Positions 1 through 6,207 are shown, counted from the stretch's first letter. The stretch: 6,262 bases of DNA from Bacteroidales bacterium UBA4417 (GCA_002389705.1 DGQJ01000408.1:3582-9843), one strand, 5' to 3'. Numbers and translations: made by a program. The notes: generated by a model not told the origin, from the sequence alone.

Positions 1-32
1 GCTGGGGCCGGAGTAATGTTGCCCGGATTCAT
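1..32 (-). CDS. Possible start of a further leftward gene, cut by the window edge
   Basis: On the minus strand an ATG at 32-30 opens a frame without stops to the window edge; it reads MNPGNITPAP. The stretch 1-32 is clearly more GC-rich than the AT-rich 33-71 beside it, which fits a coding/intergenic boundary. The ATG lies 39 nt downstream of the transglycosylase stop codon, so it would be the next gene of the same leftward run. No Shine-Dalgarno sequence is visible, as for most genes here. Ten codons are too few to recognise a family, and a chance ATG cannot be excluded. Confidence 0.35.
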   Translation of the reverse strand, partial: MNPGNITPAP

Positions 33-71
33 ACGTAGTTAAGAGTTGATGGCATTTACTAATTATCGAGT

Positions 72-1076
72 CTATCGCGGCAACATACCTGTTGTAATGG
101 TGTCGTTAAATATCTGTTCGGCATTTTCAATTTCGTCAAGTAAATGGTCGAAATCTTCGAAGCCTTTTTTAGGCAGTGTAATCATGTATTTTTTCTTACC
201 CGCATTGGTTAATTTGTCCGATCGCAACCATGGATTAAATTCTTTGAGTAAGCGGTAATTTATTTTCATGGTTCTGGCAAATACCGGCAGGTTGCTGATG
301 CTGGAATCAACACTAACGGTATAAGTAGGGATAGGGGGATAAAGATCCTTTTTGCGGATGTAATACCCATATTCGGTCGGGTGTTCGTATAAAAGTTTTA
401 ATGCAATAATCCGGTACACATACCTCATAGTTTCTTCGGGCAGGTAAAGGTCGTAATAACTCGAAGCATTCTGGCGTTCCAGTTCGCGCGAAATACGCCC
501 TTCGCCTACATTGTAGGCGGAAGCGGCAAGTGTCCAGCTGCCGAATTTATTATACGAGCCTCGCAGCAGTTTGCAGGCAGCTTCGGTCGCTTTTTCAATA
601 TGGTATCTTTCATCCACCTGGTCGGTTATTTCCAACCCAAAATGCTTGCCTGTAGCCGGGACTATCTGCCAGAAACCGGCGGCACCCGCCTGCGATTGTA
701 TATTTGTGAGTCCACTTTCAATCAGTGCGAGGTATTTGAAATCCTCAGGGATATTATTCTTTTTAAGGATGGGGATAATGATGTGAAAATACCGGTTCGA
801 TTTTTTTAACATCAACAGTGTCGACGAATGCCAATATGTATTTACCATTAATTCCCGGTCCAGGCCCTCGCGCACATAATATAATCCCAGCGGGGCTTCT
901 TCACCGGCAAATTCAGCTTTATCGGGCAGTACCAGCGAAAAAATTTTATTGCTGTGCAGAAAAGCCTTCTGGTATTCAACATCTGATGCTGATTTTTGCA
1001 GGTTCCGGGTGTAATAAAAGCCTTCGAAAGCCGCAAAAGCCACTAAAAGAAATATGAATATGAATCGTTTACTCAT
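72..1076 (-). CDS. Membrane-anchored lytic transglycosylase (SLT domain, MltD-like)
   Basis: This 334-aa protein should cleave the MurNAc-GlcNAc bond of peptidoglycan with formation of 1,6-anhydro-MurNAc, acting in the periplasm. Residues 5-21 form a hydrophobic segment after a short basic start (MSKR), with no lipobox, so it is either an uncleaved inner-membrane anchor or a plain signal peptide. The Slt/GEWL-type catalytic domain covers about residues 100-240. Its hallmark motifs are present: the IES motif with catalytic Glu120, GAAGFWQI at 131-138, and AYNVGEGR at 187-194. Residues 250-305 (YTVSVDSS..., ...LKEFNPWL..., ...KYMITLP) resemble a degenerate LysM module like that found C-terminally in Bacteroidota MltD-type enzymes; this part is inferred from pattern only. 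No TAnnTTTG promoter is visible in the 66-nt gap behind rfbC, so read-through from lpdA-rfbC is plausible. SLT function is secure; the exact Mlt subfamily is not. Confidence 0.9.
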   Translation of the reverse strand: MSKRFIFIFLLVAFAAFEGFYYTRNLQKSASDVEYQKAFLHSNKIFSLVLPDKAEFAGEEAPLGLYYVREGLDRELMVNTYWHSSTLLMLKKSNRYFHIIIPILKKNNIPEDFKYLALIESGLTNIQSQAGAAGFWQIVPATGKHFGLEITDQVDERYHIEKATEAACKLLRGSYNKFGSWTLAASAYNVGEGRISRELERQNASSYYDLYLPEETMRYVYRIIALKLLYEHPTEYGYYIRKKDLYPPIPTYTVSVDSSISNLPVFARTMKINYRLLKEFNPWLRSDKLTNAGKKKYMITLPKKGFEDFDHLLDEIENAEQIFNDTITTGMLPR

Positions 1077-1142
1077 TTACATTTATTTAGTTAAAACCGG
1101 TTGGTTGCTTTAACCGCCGTTTGTCTGCCATTATGATGACAA

Positions 1143-1682
1143 TTAAAACAGAATGGCATCCTTCAATAATGGTGCCACTTTGTCCTTGTCTGACAAAAGT
1201 GGTTGGGTTACGCCCCACTCGATACCAAGGTCAGGATCATCCCACCTTATGCTTGCTTCGGAAGCCTTGTTATAAACGCCAGTACATTTGTAAGTAAAAA
1301 CAGTATCGTCTTCGAGTGTTACAAAGCCATGGGCAAACCCCTTTGGAATCCAGCAAATCCATTTGTTTTCACCAGTAAGGAGCATCGATACCCATTTCCC
1401 GAAAGTTGGTGATTGGCGCCTGATATCGACGGCAACATCCAATACAGCCCCACGTATTACACGAACCAGTTTGCCTTGTACAAAGGGTTCAAGCTGGTAA
1501 TGCAGGCCGCGGAGTACATTTTTCTGCGATTTTGATTCGTTGTCCTGCACAAATGGATCAGTGATTCCATAGGCAGCAAATTTCTCAATGTGAAAGGACT
1601 CGAAGAAATAGCCACGGTCGTCGCCAAAAACATCAGGTTTAAAAATTTTTATTTCAGGTATTGCAGTGGGGATGAGCTCCAT
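1143..1682 (-). CDS. rfbC: dTDP-4-dehydrorhamnose 3,5-epimerase
   Basis: This enzyme (RfbC/RmlC) epimerises C3 and C5 of dTDP-4-dehydro-6-deoxy-D-glucose, the third step of dTDP-L-rhamnose synthesis for surface polysaccharides; it is a cytosolic cupin dimer. The 179 aa match the usual family length. Family motifs run in order: FGDDRGYFFESF at 19-30, NVLRGLHYQ at 55-63 with His61 in the place of the catalytic base, the DVAVDIRRQSPTFGKW strand at 82-97, WIPKGFAHGF at 111-120, Tyr137 as candidate acid residue, and RWDDPDLGIEW at 146-156 with the Asp that partners the histidine in the family. The ATG at 1682 is chosen because the protein begins in the normal family position. It starts 15 nt behind the lpdA stop, so the two are probably co-transcribed. 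rfbA, rfbB and rfbD are not in the window, so the epimerase stands apart from the rest of its pathway here. Confidence 0.95.
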   Translation of the reverse strand: MELIPTAIPEIKIFKPDVFGDDRGYFFESFHIEKFAAYGITDPFVQDNESKSQKNVLRGLHYQLEPFVQGKLVRVIRGAVLDVAVDIRRQSPTFGKWVSMLLTGENKWICWIPKGFAHGFVTLEDDTVFTYKCTGVYNKASEASIRWDDPDLGIEWGVTQPLLSDKDKVAPLLKDAILF

Positions 1683-1697
1683 GACTATTTACAGGTA

Positions 1698-3089
1698 TTA
1701 CAAATGAATTACTTCGCCATAAGCGGCTGCAACAGCTTCCATCACGGCTTCGCTCATGGTTGGGTGTGGGTGAACTGATTTTATGATTTCGTGACCTGTA
1801 GTCTCCAGTTTACGGGCTACTACAACTTCGGCAATCATTTCGGTTACATTTTCACCAATCATATGAGCACCTAACCATTCGCCATATTTGGCATCGAAAA
1901 TCACTTTTACAAAACCATCTTTTGCGCCGGCTGCACTGGCCCTGCCCGATGCCGTGAAGGGGAATTTCCCGACTTTAATTTCGTAACCGGCTTCTTTGGC
2001 TGCTTTTTCAGTCATGCCCACTGATGCAATTTCGGGCGAAGTATAGGTACAACCGGGGATATTTCCATAATCAATGGCTTCTACATGCATTCCTGCAATT
2101 TTTTCGACGCAGGAAATTGCTTCGTGCGATGCCACATGGGCCAGGGCAGGTCCACTTACTATATCGCCTATGGCATAATAACCATCTACATTGGTTCGGT
2201 AAAACTCATCCACCAGCACCTTGCCTTTTTCTGATTTTATTCCGGTTTCCTCCAGTCCGATGCCTTCGAGGTTGGTAGCAATACCCACGGCTGAGAGTAC
2301 GATGTCGCATTCAACAACTTCAACCGATTTGGGTGTTTTGATGCTTACCTTGCATGTATCACCAGCTATTTCAACGGATTCAACTGATGACGAGGTCATG
2401 ATTTTCATTCCTGCCTTTTTGAAACTGCGCTCCAGTTGTTTCGAAACTTCTTCGTCTTCAATGGGAACAATGTTGGGCAGGAATTCCACCAGGGTAACCT
2501 GTACACCGATGCTGTTATAGAAATGTGCAAATTCAGAACCTATGGCTCCTGAGCCAACAACAACCATGCTTTTAGGTTTTACCGGCAGGGTCATGGCTTC
2601 ACGGTAGCCAATTATTTTTTTGCCATCCTGTTTCAGGTTTGGCAGTTCGCGCGAACGAGCTCCTGTGGCTATAATGATGTGTGCAGCTTCAAATTCGGTT
2701 GTCACACCATTGGCATCAGTAACTTCCACTTTTTTACCGGGTTTTACTTTCCCGAAGCCGGCTATATGATCAATTTTATTTTTTTTGAGCAGGAACTGTA
2801 TGCCTTTGCTCATGCCATCGGCCACGCCGCGGCTGCGGCTAACCATTGCCGGTAAATCGGCAGTTGCGGTTCCTTCGAGCGAAACGCCATAATCGGCAGC
2901 ATGTTTCAGGTAATTATACACTTGTGCGCTCTTCAGTAAAGCCTTGGTGGGAATACATCCCCAATTGAGGCAAACGCCCCCGAGTTCAGCTTTTTCGACT
3001 ACAGCAGTTTTAAATCCGAGCTGAGCTGCCCTGATGGCGGCTACATAACCACCTGGTCCACTACCAATTACTATAACATCATAATTCAT
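1698..3089 (-). CDS. lpdA: Dihydrolipoyl dehydrogenase (E3)
   Basis: This flavoprotein reoxidises dihydrolipoamide with NAD+ as the E3 component of pyruvate, 2-oxoglutarate and branched-chain 2-oxoacid dehydrogenase complexes, and serves the glycine cleavage system. The 463 aa are of normal length. The FAD-binding GSGPGG sits at 9-14, the redox-active disulfide at Cys40 and Cys45 in GGVCLNWGCIPTK, ATGAR at 141-145, the NAD-binding GSGAIG at 179-184, and the second FAD motif YAIGD at 305-309. The dimerisation domain ends in HPHPTMSE at 440-447, with His442 and Glu447 as the catalytic dyad of the partner subunit. All catalytic residues are intact. No E1 or E2 gene is adjacent, so a shared E3 is likely. 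A TAnnTTTG box lies just upstream, and rfbC follows 15 nt downstream. The ATG at 3089 gives the standard MNYDVIVIG start. Confidence 0.97.
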   Translation of the reverse strand: MNYDVIVIGSGPGGYVAAIRAAQLGFKTAVVEKAELGGVCLNWGCIPTKALLKSAQVYNYLKHAADYGVSLEGTATADLPAMVSRSRGVADGMSKGIQFLLKKNKIDHIAGFGKVKPGKKVEVTDANGVTTEFEAAHIIIATGARSRELPNLKQDGKKIIGYREAMTLPVKPKSMVVVGSGAIGSEFAHFYNSIGVQVTLVEFLPNIVPIEDEEVSKQLERSFKKAGMKIMTSSSVESVEIAGDTCKVSIKTPKSVEVVECDIVLSAVGIATNLEGIGLEETGIKSEKGKVLVDEFYRTNVDGYYAIGDIVSGPALAHVASHEAISCVEKIAGMHVEAIDYGNIPGCTYTSPEIASVGMTEKAAKEAGYEIKVGKFPFTASGRASAAGAKDGFVKVIFDAKYGEWLGAHMIGENVTEMIAEVVVARKLETTGHEIIKSVHPHPTMSEAVMEAVAAAYGEVIHL

Positions 3090-3114
3090 ATGCGATGAAA
3101 TTAGATTAAAGCGG

Positions 3115-3122
3115 CAAAATTA
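3115..3122 (-). promoter_or_regulatory. Candidate -7 promoter element of lpdA
   Basis: Read on the minus strand the eight bases are TAATTTTG, an exact match to the Bacteroidota -7 consensus TAnnTTTG. It would start transcription near 3108, about 20 nt before the lpdA ATG. I see no TTG at a suitable -33 position (17-23 nt further upstream), so this rests on the -7 box and its placement alone. Confidence 0.4.
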
Positions 3123-3237
3123 CCATTTTTTGTTGGATTTTGCCTGTTATGTTTGATTATCTCTTACAAAACAATAGGAAAGCAGGAATTGTTGTGTCTT
3201 CTTTCAAAAAACGCCTGCCAGGATTCCGGATATACCC

Positions 3238-3269
3238 AAAAAAAGAAACAGCCTGCAATTTGCAGGCTG
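3238..3269 (-). terminator. Intrinsic terminator of the lipoprotein gene
   Basis: Positions 3249-3269 form a near-perfect inverted repeat (CAGCCTGCAA, one central T, TTGCAGGCTG) that can fold into a GC-rich stem of 8-9 bp with a small loop. In the minus direction it is followed by TTTCTTTTTTT (3248-3238). It begins 29 nt after the lipoprotein stop codon and separates that gene from lpdA. In the plus direction no U-tract follows, so it is one-directional. Confidence 0.88.
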
Positions 3270-3297
3270 CTATGTTATGCACCGGGAAAAGATAAAA

Positions 3298-4014
3298 CTA
3301 TTTCTTTTCGGGTTCAGCAGTTGCAGGTGCTTCGGCCGGCATTTGTGGTGCCTGCTGTGCGCTTTCGTCAATTACAGTATATCCTTCGGGAACTTTGAAT
3401 TTTTCGGCAGGAACATTAGCGTCAAAATCAACTTTATCAGCAATAATCTGCATTTGTCCCATCGAAAGTTTGATCTGGATGTTTTTATATTGAACTCCGG
3501 TGATGCGGTTTTCGGGATTGAGCGAATCAGGTGCAACCGAATATTTAATTCCTTCCAGACCTGCTACTGTTTCCTTACCTTCCTCTTTGTAGCCCAGTTT
3601 TGCTTTGAGTTTGGCGCTTAACGAACCAACATTCATTGACTCGAGCATTTCGGGGGTGAGTGTGGTTTTGTACACATTTTTGGTAGCCCTGTCCTGACCG
3701 GCAGCTATATTTTCGAGTTCGTAGTGATACATCTGGTTGCCATCACGCATATCAATGGTATGCTGACGCATTTCCATTCCGTTCATATTTCCCTCAACCA
3801 TAGTTTCGCGCATCTCTTTCTTGCCATAATCGTCGAAATATAAAGTCTGGGTAACCTTCACACCCATCATATCCATAGGTTTGTAAGTAACAATACCGCT
3901 CTTTTCACCGTAAGGCTGATCAGCACTGCCACCGTTATTTCCTGAACCACCTGATTTACAGGCCATCAACATGGTAAGGGCTATAACCTGTACCAGGATC
4001 ATAATTTTTTTCAT
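3298..4014 (-). CDS. Predicted lipoprotein of unknown function
   Basis: This 238-aa protein has a lipoprotein signal peptide: MKK, a hydrophobic stretch to residue 18, and the lipobox LMAC with Cys19 as the lipidated residue. A Gly/Ser/Asn-rich linker follows (about 20-35). No acidic LES-like surface-export signal follows the cysteine, so a periplasm-facing membrane anchor is more likely than surface display; this is inference. The body (36-215) has alternating beta-strand-like segments, for example VTQTLYFDDYGKKEMRET at 54-71 and the closing FKVPEGYTV at 206-214. This pattern recalls DUF4412- or LolA/LolB-like lipid-binding folds of Bacteroidota, but I cannot assign the family firmly. The last 20 residues are a Pro/Ala/Glu/Gln-rich tail. 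The gene has its own promoter and terminator, hence is probably monocistronic. AGAG two bases before the ATG is only a weak ribosome-binding match. No function is proposed. Confidence 0.85.
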   Translation of the reverse strand: MKKIMILVQVIALTMLMACKSGGSGNNGGSADQPYGEKSGIVTYKPMDMMGVKVTQTLYFDDYGKKEMRETMVEGNMNGMEMRQHTIDMRDGNQMYHYELENIAAGQDRATKNVYKTTLTPEMLESMNVGSLSAKLKAKLGYKEEGKETVAGLEGIKYSVAPDSLNPENRITGVQYKNIQIKLSMGQMQIIADKVDFDANVPAEKFKVPEGYTVIDESAQQAPQMPAEAPATAEPEKK

Positions 4015-4042
4015 CTCTAAATGAATTGGTTAATTTTTTTTG

Positions 4043-4071
4043 CAAAAGTACTAAAATAATTAAAGTTGCAA
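4043..4071 (-). promoter_or_regulatory. Bacteroidota-type promoter of the lipoprotein gene
   Basis: On the minus strand TTG (4071-4069) is followed after 18 nt by TACTTTTG (4050-4043), an exact TAnnTTTG -7 box. The spacing falls in the 17-23 nt range known for this promoter class. Transcription would start near 4036, leaving a leader of about 22 nt before the ATG at 4014. It sits in the 72-nt gap behind the Lrp-type gene, so the lipoprotein gene need not depend on read-through. Confidence 0.65.
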
Positions 4072-4086
4072 GTATGAAGTTACAAA

Positions 4087-4557
4087 TCAGCCGATGGGCA
4101 GCTGCCGCGCGAAACCTTCCTGCAGCGAAATAAAGGTTTCGGTGAATGAAATTTCCGGAATGGATTGGATTTGTTCGACTATGATCTGTTTGAGATGTTC
4201 GTTGTTTCGGGTTATTATTTTAATGAGCAGCGAATATTTACCGGAAATATGATGACACTCAACTATTTCGGGAATTTTCCTTATTTTGTTAAAAACTTCG
4301 TTGTGCGTGCTGGTTGATGTGAGGTTTACCTGTATGCCGATAAAAGCACAGGTGAGGTACCCCATGTTGGCAGGGTTAAAAACCAACTGCGAACCTGAGA
4401 AAATACCGGCTTCCTTCATTTTACGGATACGCTGGTGCACAGCGGTATGCGTTACTTTGCATTGCCGGGCAATTTCAACATAAGATGTGCGTGCATCCTT
4501 CATAAGAAGTTCGAGAATCCTGCGATCGAGGGCATCAAGATGAAAGTTTGAAACCAT
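4087..4557 (-). CDS. Lrp/AsnC-family transcriptional regulator
   Basis: This 156-aa DNA-binding protein has the standard two-domain layout of the Lrp/AsnC (feast/famine) family. Residues 6-53 are the winged helix-turn-helix (LDALDRRILELLMKDAR, then the recognition helix around VTHTAVHQRIRKMKEAGI), and about 66-148 form the RAM effector-binding and oligomerisation domain, with GKYSLLIKI at 106-114 in the place of the conserved G-x-Y-D strand. Such proteins form dimers to octamers and usually sense an amino acid. The gene is divergent from the PLP enzyme at 4841, and an inverted repeat lies between the two promoters, so it most likely controls that enzyme and itself. The pairing parallels mdeR-mdeA in Pseudomonas putida, where the effector is linked to methionine; the effector here is not readable from sequence. 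There is no Shine-Dalgarno sequence before the ATG. Confidence 0.93.
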   Translation of the reverse strand: MVSNFHLDALDRRILELLMKDARTSYVEIARQCKVTHTAVHQRIRKMKEAGIFSGSQLVFNPANMGYLTCAFIGIQVNLTSTSTHNEVFNKIRKIPEIVECHHISGKYSLLIKIITRNNEHLKQIIVEQIQSIPEISFTETFISLQEGFARQLPIG

Positions 4558-4608
4558 AGTTTTTTACGTTGTAAATTCAAAATGAAAGTAAAAGTGTTAT
4601 AAAGAGTT

Positions 4609-4642
4609 CAAAAGTAAAATAGTTTTTCAGATATGTATTCAA
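4609..4642 (-). promoter_or_regulatory. Promoter of the Lrp-type regulator
   Basis: On the minus strand TACTTTTG (4616-4609) is an exact -7 box, identical to that of the lipoprotein gene. The best -33 TTG is at 4642-4640, with a 23-nt spacer, at the long end of the accepted range. Transcription would start near 4602, giving a leader of about 45 nt. The -33 triplet lies in the left arm of the inverted repeat at 4640-4658. Confidence 0.55.
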
Positions 4643-4658
4643 TATGACATAAATATTG
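4640..4658. promoter_or_regulatory. Inverted repeat between divergent promoters, candidate Lrp-family operator
   Basis: CAATAT (4640-4645), seven bases, then ATATTG (4653-4658) make a perfect 6-bp inverted repeat centred at 4649. Its outer triplets coincide with the -33 TTG elements of both divergent promoters, so a bound dimer would cover both. This is typical placement for an autoregulated Lrp/AsnC operator. Short AT-rich repeats also arise by chance, so the assignment depends on position more than on the sequence itself. Confidence 0.45.
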
Positions 4659-4686
4659 CTGATAATTAATTGATATGATAGTTTTG
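4656..4686 (+). promoter_or_regulatory. Promoter of the PLP-enzyme gene
   Basis: TTG (4656-4658), a 20-nt spacer and TAGTTTTG (4679-4686) match the Bacteroidota consensus TTG-N17-23-TAnnTTTG exactly. Transcription would start near 4693, which implies an unusually long leader of roughly 145-150 nt before the ATG at 4841. No equally good promoter is visible closer to the gene; TACATTTA at 4782-4789 lacks the final G and a -33 partner. Confidence 0.65.
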
Positions 4687-4693
4687 CAGCATT

Positions 4694-4840
4694 GTTTCAG
4701 AGACTAAGTTCTCTTAACAAAGTCAGAGCATGTTGAAAGAAAACAGGCCCGGGTACAAGAAGGTTTTTAGATAGTGTAAAATACATTTAACCAGTACAGT
4801 ACAAAATTTTTTTAGTAATTTAACGCAAAAAATAAAGATT
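4694..4840 (+). other. Long 5' leader of the PLP-enzyme gene
   Basis: If the promoter at 4656-4686 is used, these 147 nt are transcribed but untranslated. The leader contains a short hairpin, AGAGA (4699-4703) and TCTCT (4710-4714) with a 6-nt loop; a GC-rich patch ending in GGCCCGGGTAC (4746-4755); a perfect small palindrome TGTA-AAA-TACA (4775-4785) that could be a second operator half; GTACAGTAC (4794-4802); and an A/T-rich run into the start codon. It does not match the SAM-I riboswitch pattern or another riboswitch I recognise. No intrinsic terminator is seen inside it. Confidence 0.4.
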
Positions 4841-6034
4841 ATGAAACACGATCCGGCACGCGCAATTTTCGAAATGAAACAGTTTGGCGAATTTGGCGAT
4901 GTTAACCCATCGGTTACCGATTCGGCTACTTACACCTTTTTACAGGCCAAAACCATGTCCGATACATTTCATGGAGAAGCTGAAGGTTGTTTTTTGTATT
5001 CACGGCACTGGAATCCCAGCAACAAATACCTCGCCGATACGCTTGCGGCCATGGAAGGCACCGAGGAAGCATGGGTTACCGCTTCGGGTATGGCTGCCAT
5101 TACTTCGGCCATACTTCAACTTTGCAGTGCCGGCGACCATATTGTGTCGAGCATGACCACTTACGGAGGCACTTTTGCATTTATGCAGAACTACCTGCCC
5201 AAATTCAATATCTCAACCAGCTTTGTTGATATTACCGACCTGGATGCGGTTCGTAAAGCCATAACACCCGACACAAAGATCATCTACACCGAATCAATGA
5301 CCAATCCCATGCTTCAGATTTCGGATATACCGGCCCTGGCTGCTATTGCCAATGAGCATAACGTGGTGTTGATGGTTGACAATACATTTACCCCTATGAT
5401 CATACAGCCTGCTGCCCTTGGTGCGCATGTGGTGGTTTATAGTATGACCAAATTTATTAACGGGAAAAACGATTGTGTGGCCGGCGCCATCTGCGGATCG
5501 CAACAATTTATTGCCTCCCTGATTGATGTAAACAACGGTACCGCTATGTTACTGGGACCTGCTCTCGATCCGTTGCGTTCGTCAGGCATCCTGAAAAATA
5601 TGCATACTCTTCACATCCGTATGCAGCAGCATAGCAAGAACGCTATGTACCTGGCGCTTAAAATGAAGGAAGCCGGGCTGAAAATCAGCTACCCGGGCTT
5701 ACCTGAGCACAAAGGCTACGAAACCCTTAAAAAGCTGATGAATCCTGATTTCGGGTTTGGCGGAATGTTATCCATTGACCTTGGTACCAGCGAAAGAGCT
5801 TCCCGATTTATGGAAATGATGGAGATGAATGATGTTGGATACCTGGCGGTGAGCCTCGGTTATTTTAAAACCCTGTTCAGCAATTCAGGCAAAAGTACTT
5901 CGAGCGAGGTACCCGAAGATGTACAGCACGATATGGGCTTGTCCGAAGGCCTGGTAAGGTTCAGCGTTGGCCTCGACCACGACATTGAACATACCTGGAA
6001 AAATATACAGAAATGCCTTAAAATGATGGAGTAA
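4841..6034 (+). CDS. Trans-sulfuration-family PLP enzyme, methionine gamma-lyase-like
   Basis: This 397-aa protein belongs to the Cys/Met-metabolism PLP-dependent family (cystathionine gamma-synthase, gamma-lyases, methionine gamma-lyase), which catalyses beta/gamma elimination or replacement on sulfur amino acids as a cytosolic tetramer. Visible signatures are YSRHWNPS at 53-60 (Tyr53 and Arg55 bind the neighbour's PLP phosphate), ASGMAAIT at 81-88, Tyr108 in TTYGGTFAF as catalytic tyrosine, VDNTF at 179-183 with Asp180 for the pyridine nitrogen, SMTKFINGK at 201-209 with Lys204 forming the Schiff base, Ser338, and LVRFSVG at 371-377 with Arg373 for the substrate carboxylate. Departures from the family norm: Gly110 where methionine gamma-lyase has Cys116, ESMTNP for ES-P-S/T-NP at 151-156, Lys343 and TSS at 353-355 where E and TH-S/A are usual, and SVGLD for SVG-x-E. 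The divergent Lrp-type gene favours a role in amino-acid (methionine) catabolism, but synthase or other lyase activity is possible. Confidence 0.9.
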   Translation: MKHDPARAIFEMKQFGEFGDVNPSVTDSATYTFLQAKTMSDTFHGEAEGCFLYSRHWNPSNKYLADTLAAMEGTEEAWVTASGMAAITSAILQLCSAGDHIVSSMTTYGGTFAFMQNYLPKFNISTSFVDITDLDAVRKAITPDTKIIYTESMTNPMLQISDIPALAAIANEHNVVLMVDNTFTPMIIQPAALGAHVVVYSMTKFINGKNDCVAGAICGSQQFIASLIDVNNGTAMLLGPALDPLRSSGILKNMHTLHIRMQQHSKNAMYLALKMKEAGLKISYPGLPEHKGYETLKKLMNPDFGFGGMLSIDLGTSERASRFMEMMEMNDVGYLAVSLGYFKTLFSNSGKSTSSEVPEDVQHDMGLSEGLVRFSVGLDHDIEHTWKNIQKCLKMME

Positions 6035-6063
6035 TTGCAATAAGCTTCATATCTTGATAAAGG

Positions 6064-6106
6064 ATGCTGCCTTTTCCTGGCAAAGGAGAATGGCAGCATT
6101 TCTTTC
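6064..6106 (+). terminator. Intrinsic terminator of the PLP-enzyme gene
   Basis: ATGCTGCC (6064-6071) pairs perfectly with GGCAGCAT (6092-6099), and the stem continues inward (TTTTCC with GGAGAA, one G-U pair and one bulged T) to a 7-nt loop at 6078-6084. A T-rich run TTTCTTTC closes it. It begins 30 nt after the stop codon. The enzyme is therefore probably the only gene of its transcript. Confidence 0.82.
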
Positions 6107-6140
6107 AAATGACTATGTGAATTTTCCTGAAATAAGTGAA

Positions 6141-6180
6141 GGGAGCGATGGGCTATGGGGTGATGGGCGATGAGGTGTAA
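6141..6180 (+). repeat. Degenerate G-rich heptad repeat with a G-quadruplex motif
   Basis: Five imperfect 7-nt units can be aligned: GCGATGG (6145-6151), GCTATGG (6152-6158), one extra G, GTGATGG (6160-6166), GCGATGA (6167-6173) and GGTGTAA (6174-6180). The same stretch has four G-runs with short loops (G3-N6-G3-N4-G4-N4-G3, 6141-6167), which meets the usual rule for an intramolecular G-quadruplex on the plus strand. No gene covers it. Confidence 0.6.
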
Positions 6181-6207
6181 GGGGTCGTTACGCTTCGCGA
6201 TTTCCCG

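Noticed and set aside
1090..1114. Inverted repeat GTTAAA...TTTAAC with inner AACC/GGTT, between rfbC and the transglycosylase
   Set aside because: The stem is AT-rich and bulged, and no good T-run follows on the minus strand, so it is not a convincing terminator; a weak structure only.
2221..2520. Plus-strand open frame of 99 codons inside lpdA
   Set aside because: It lies entirely antisense to an intact lpdA; Ser/Thr/Pro-rich translation is typical of an antisense shadow.
3153..3398. Plus-strand open frame spanning the lpdA upstream gap and the lipoprotein end
   Set aside because: It runs through the terminator hairpin and antisense through the lipoprotein gene; no domain-like pattern, signal peptide or promoter supports it.
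4576..4586. Small palindrome TTCA-AAA-TGAA in the regulator leader
   Set aside because: Only 4-bp arms in A/T-rich DNA; likely chance, though it could be an extra operator half-site.
4694..4760. SAM-type riboswitch in the leader of the sulfur amino-acid enzyme
   Set aside because: GGCCC and a small stem occur, but the conserved SAM-I core (GAGGGA, then GGCCC with the paired GGCAACC) is absent, and a catabolic gene is not a usual SAM-I target.
4841..6034. Assigning the gene symbol mdeA or metB
   Set aside because: Signature residues that separate gamma-lyase from synthase are mixed or altered, so a specific symbol would overstate what can be seen.
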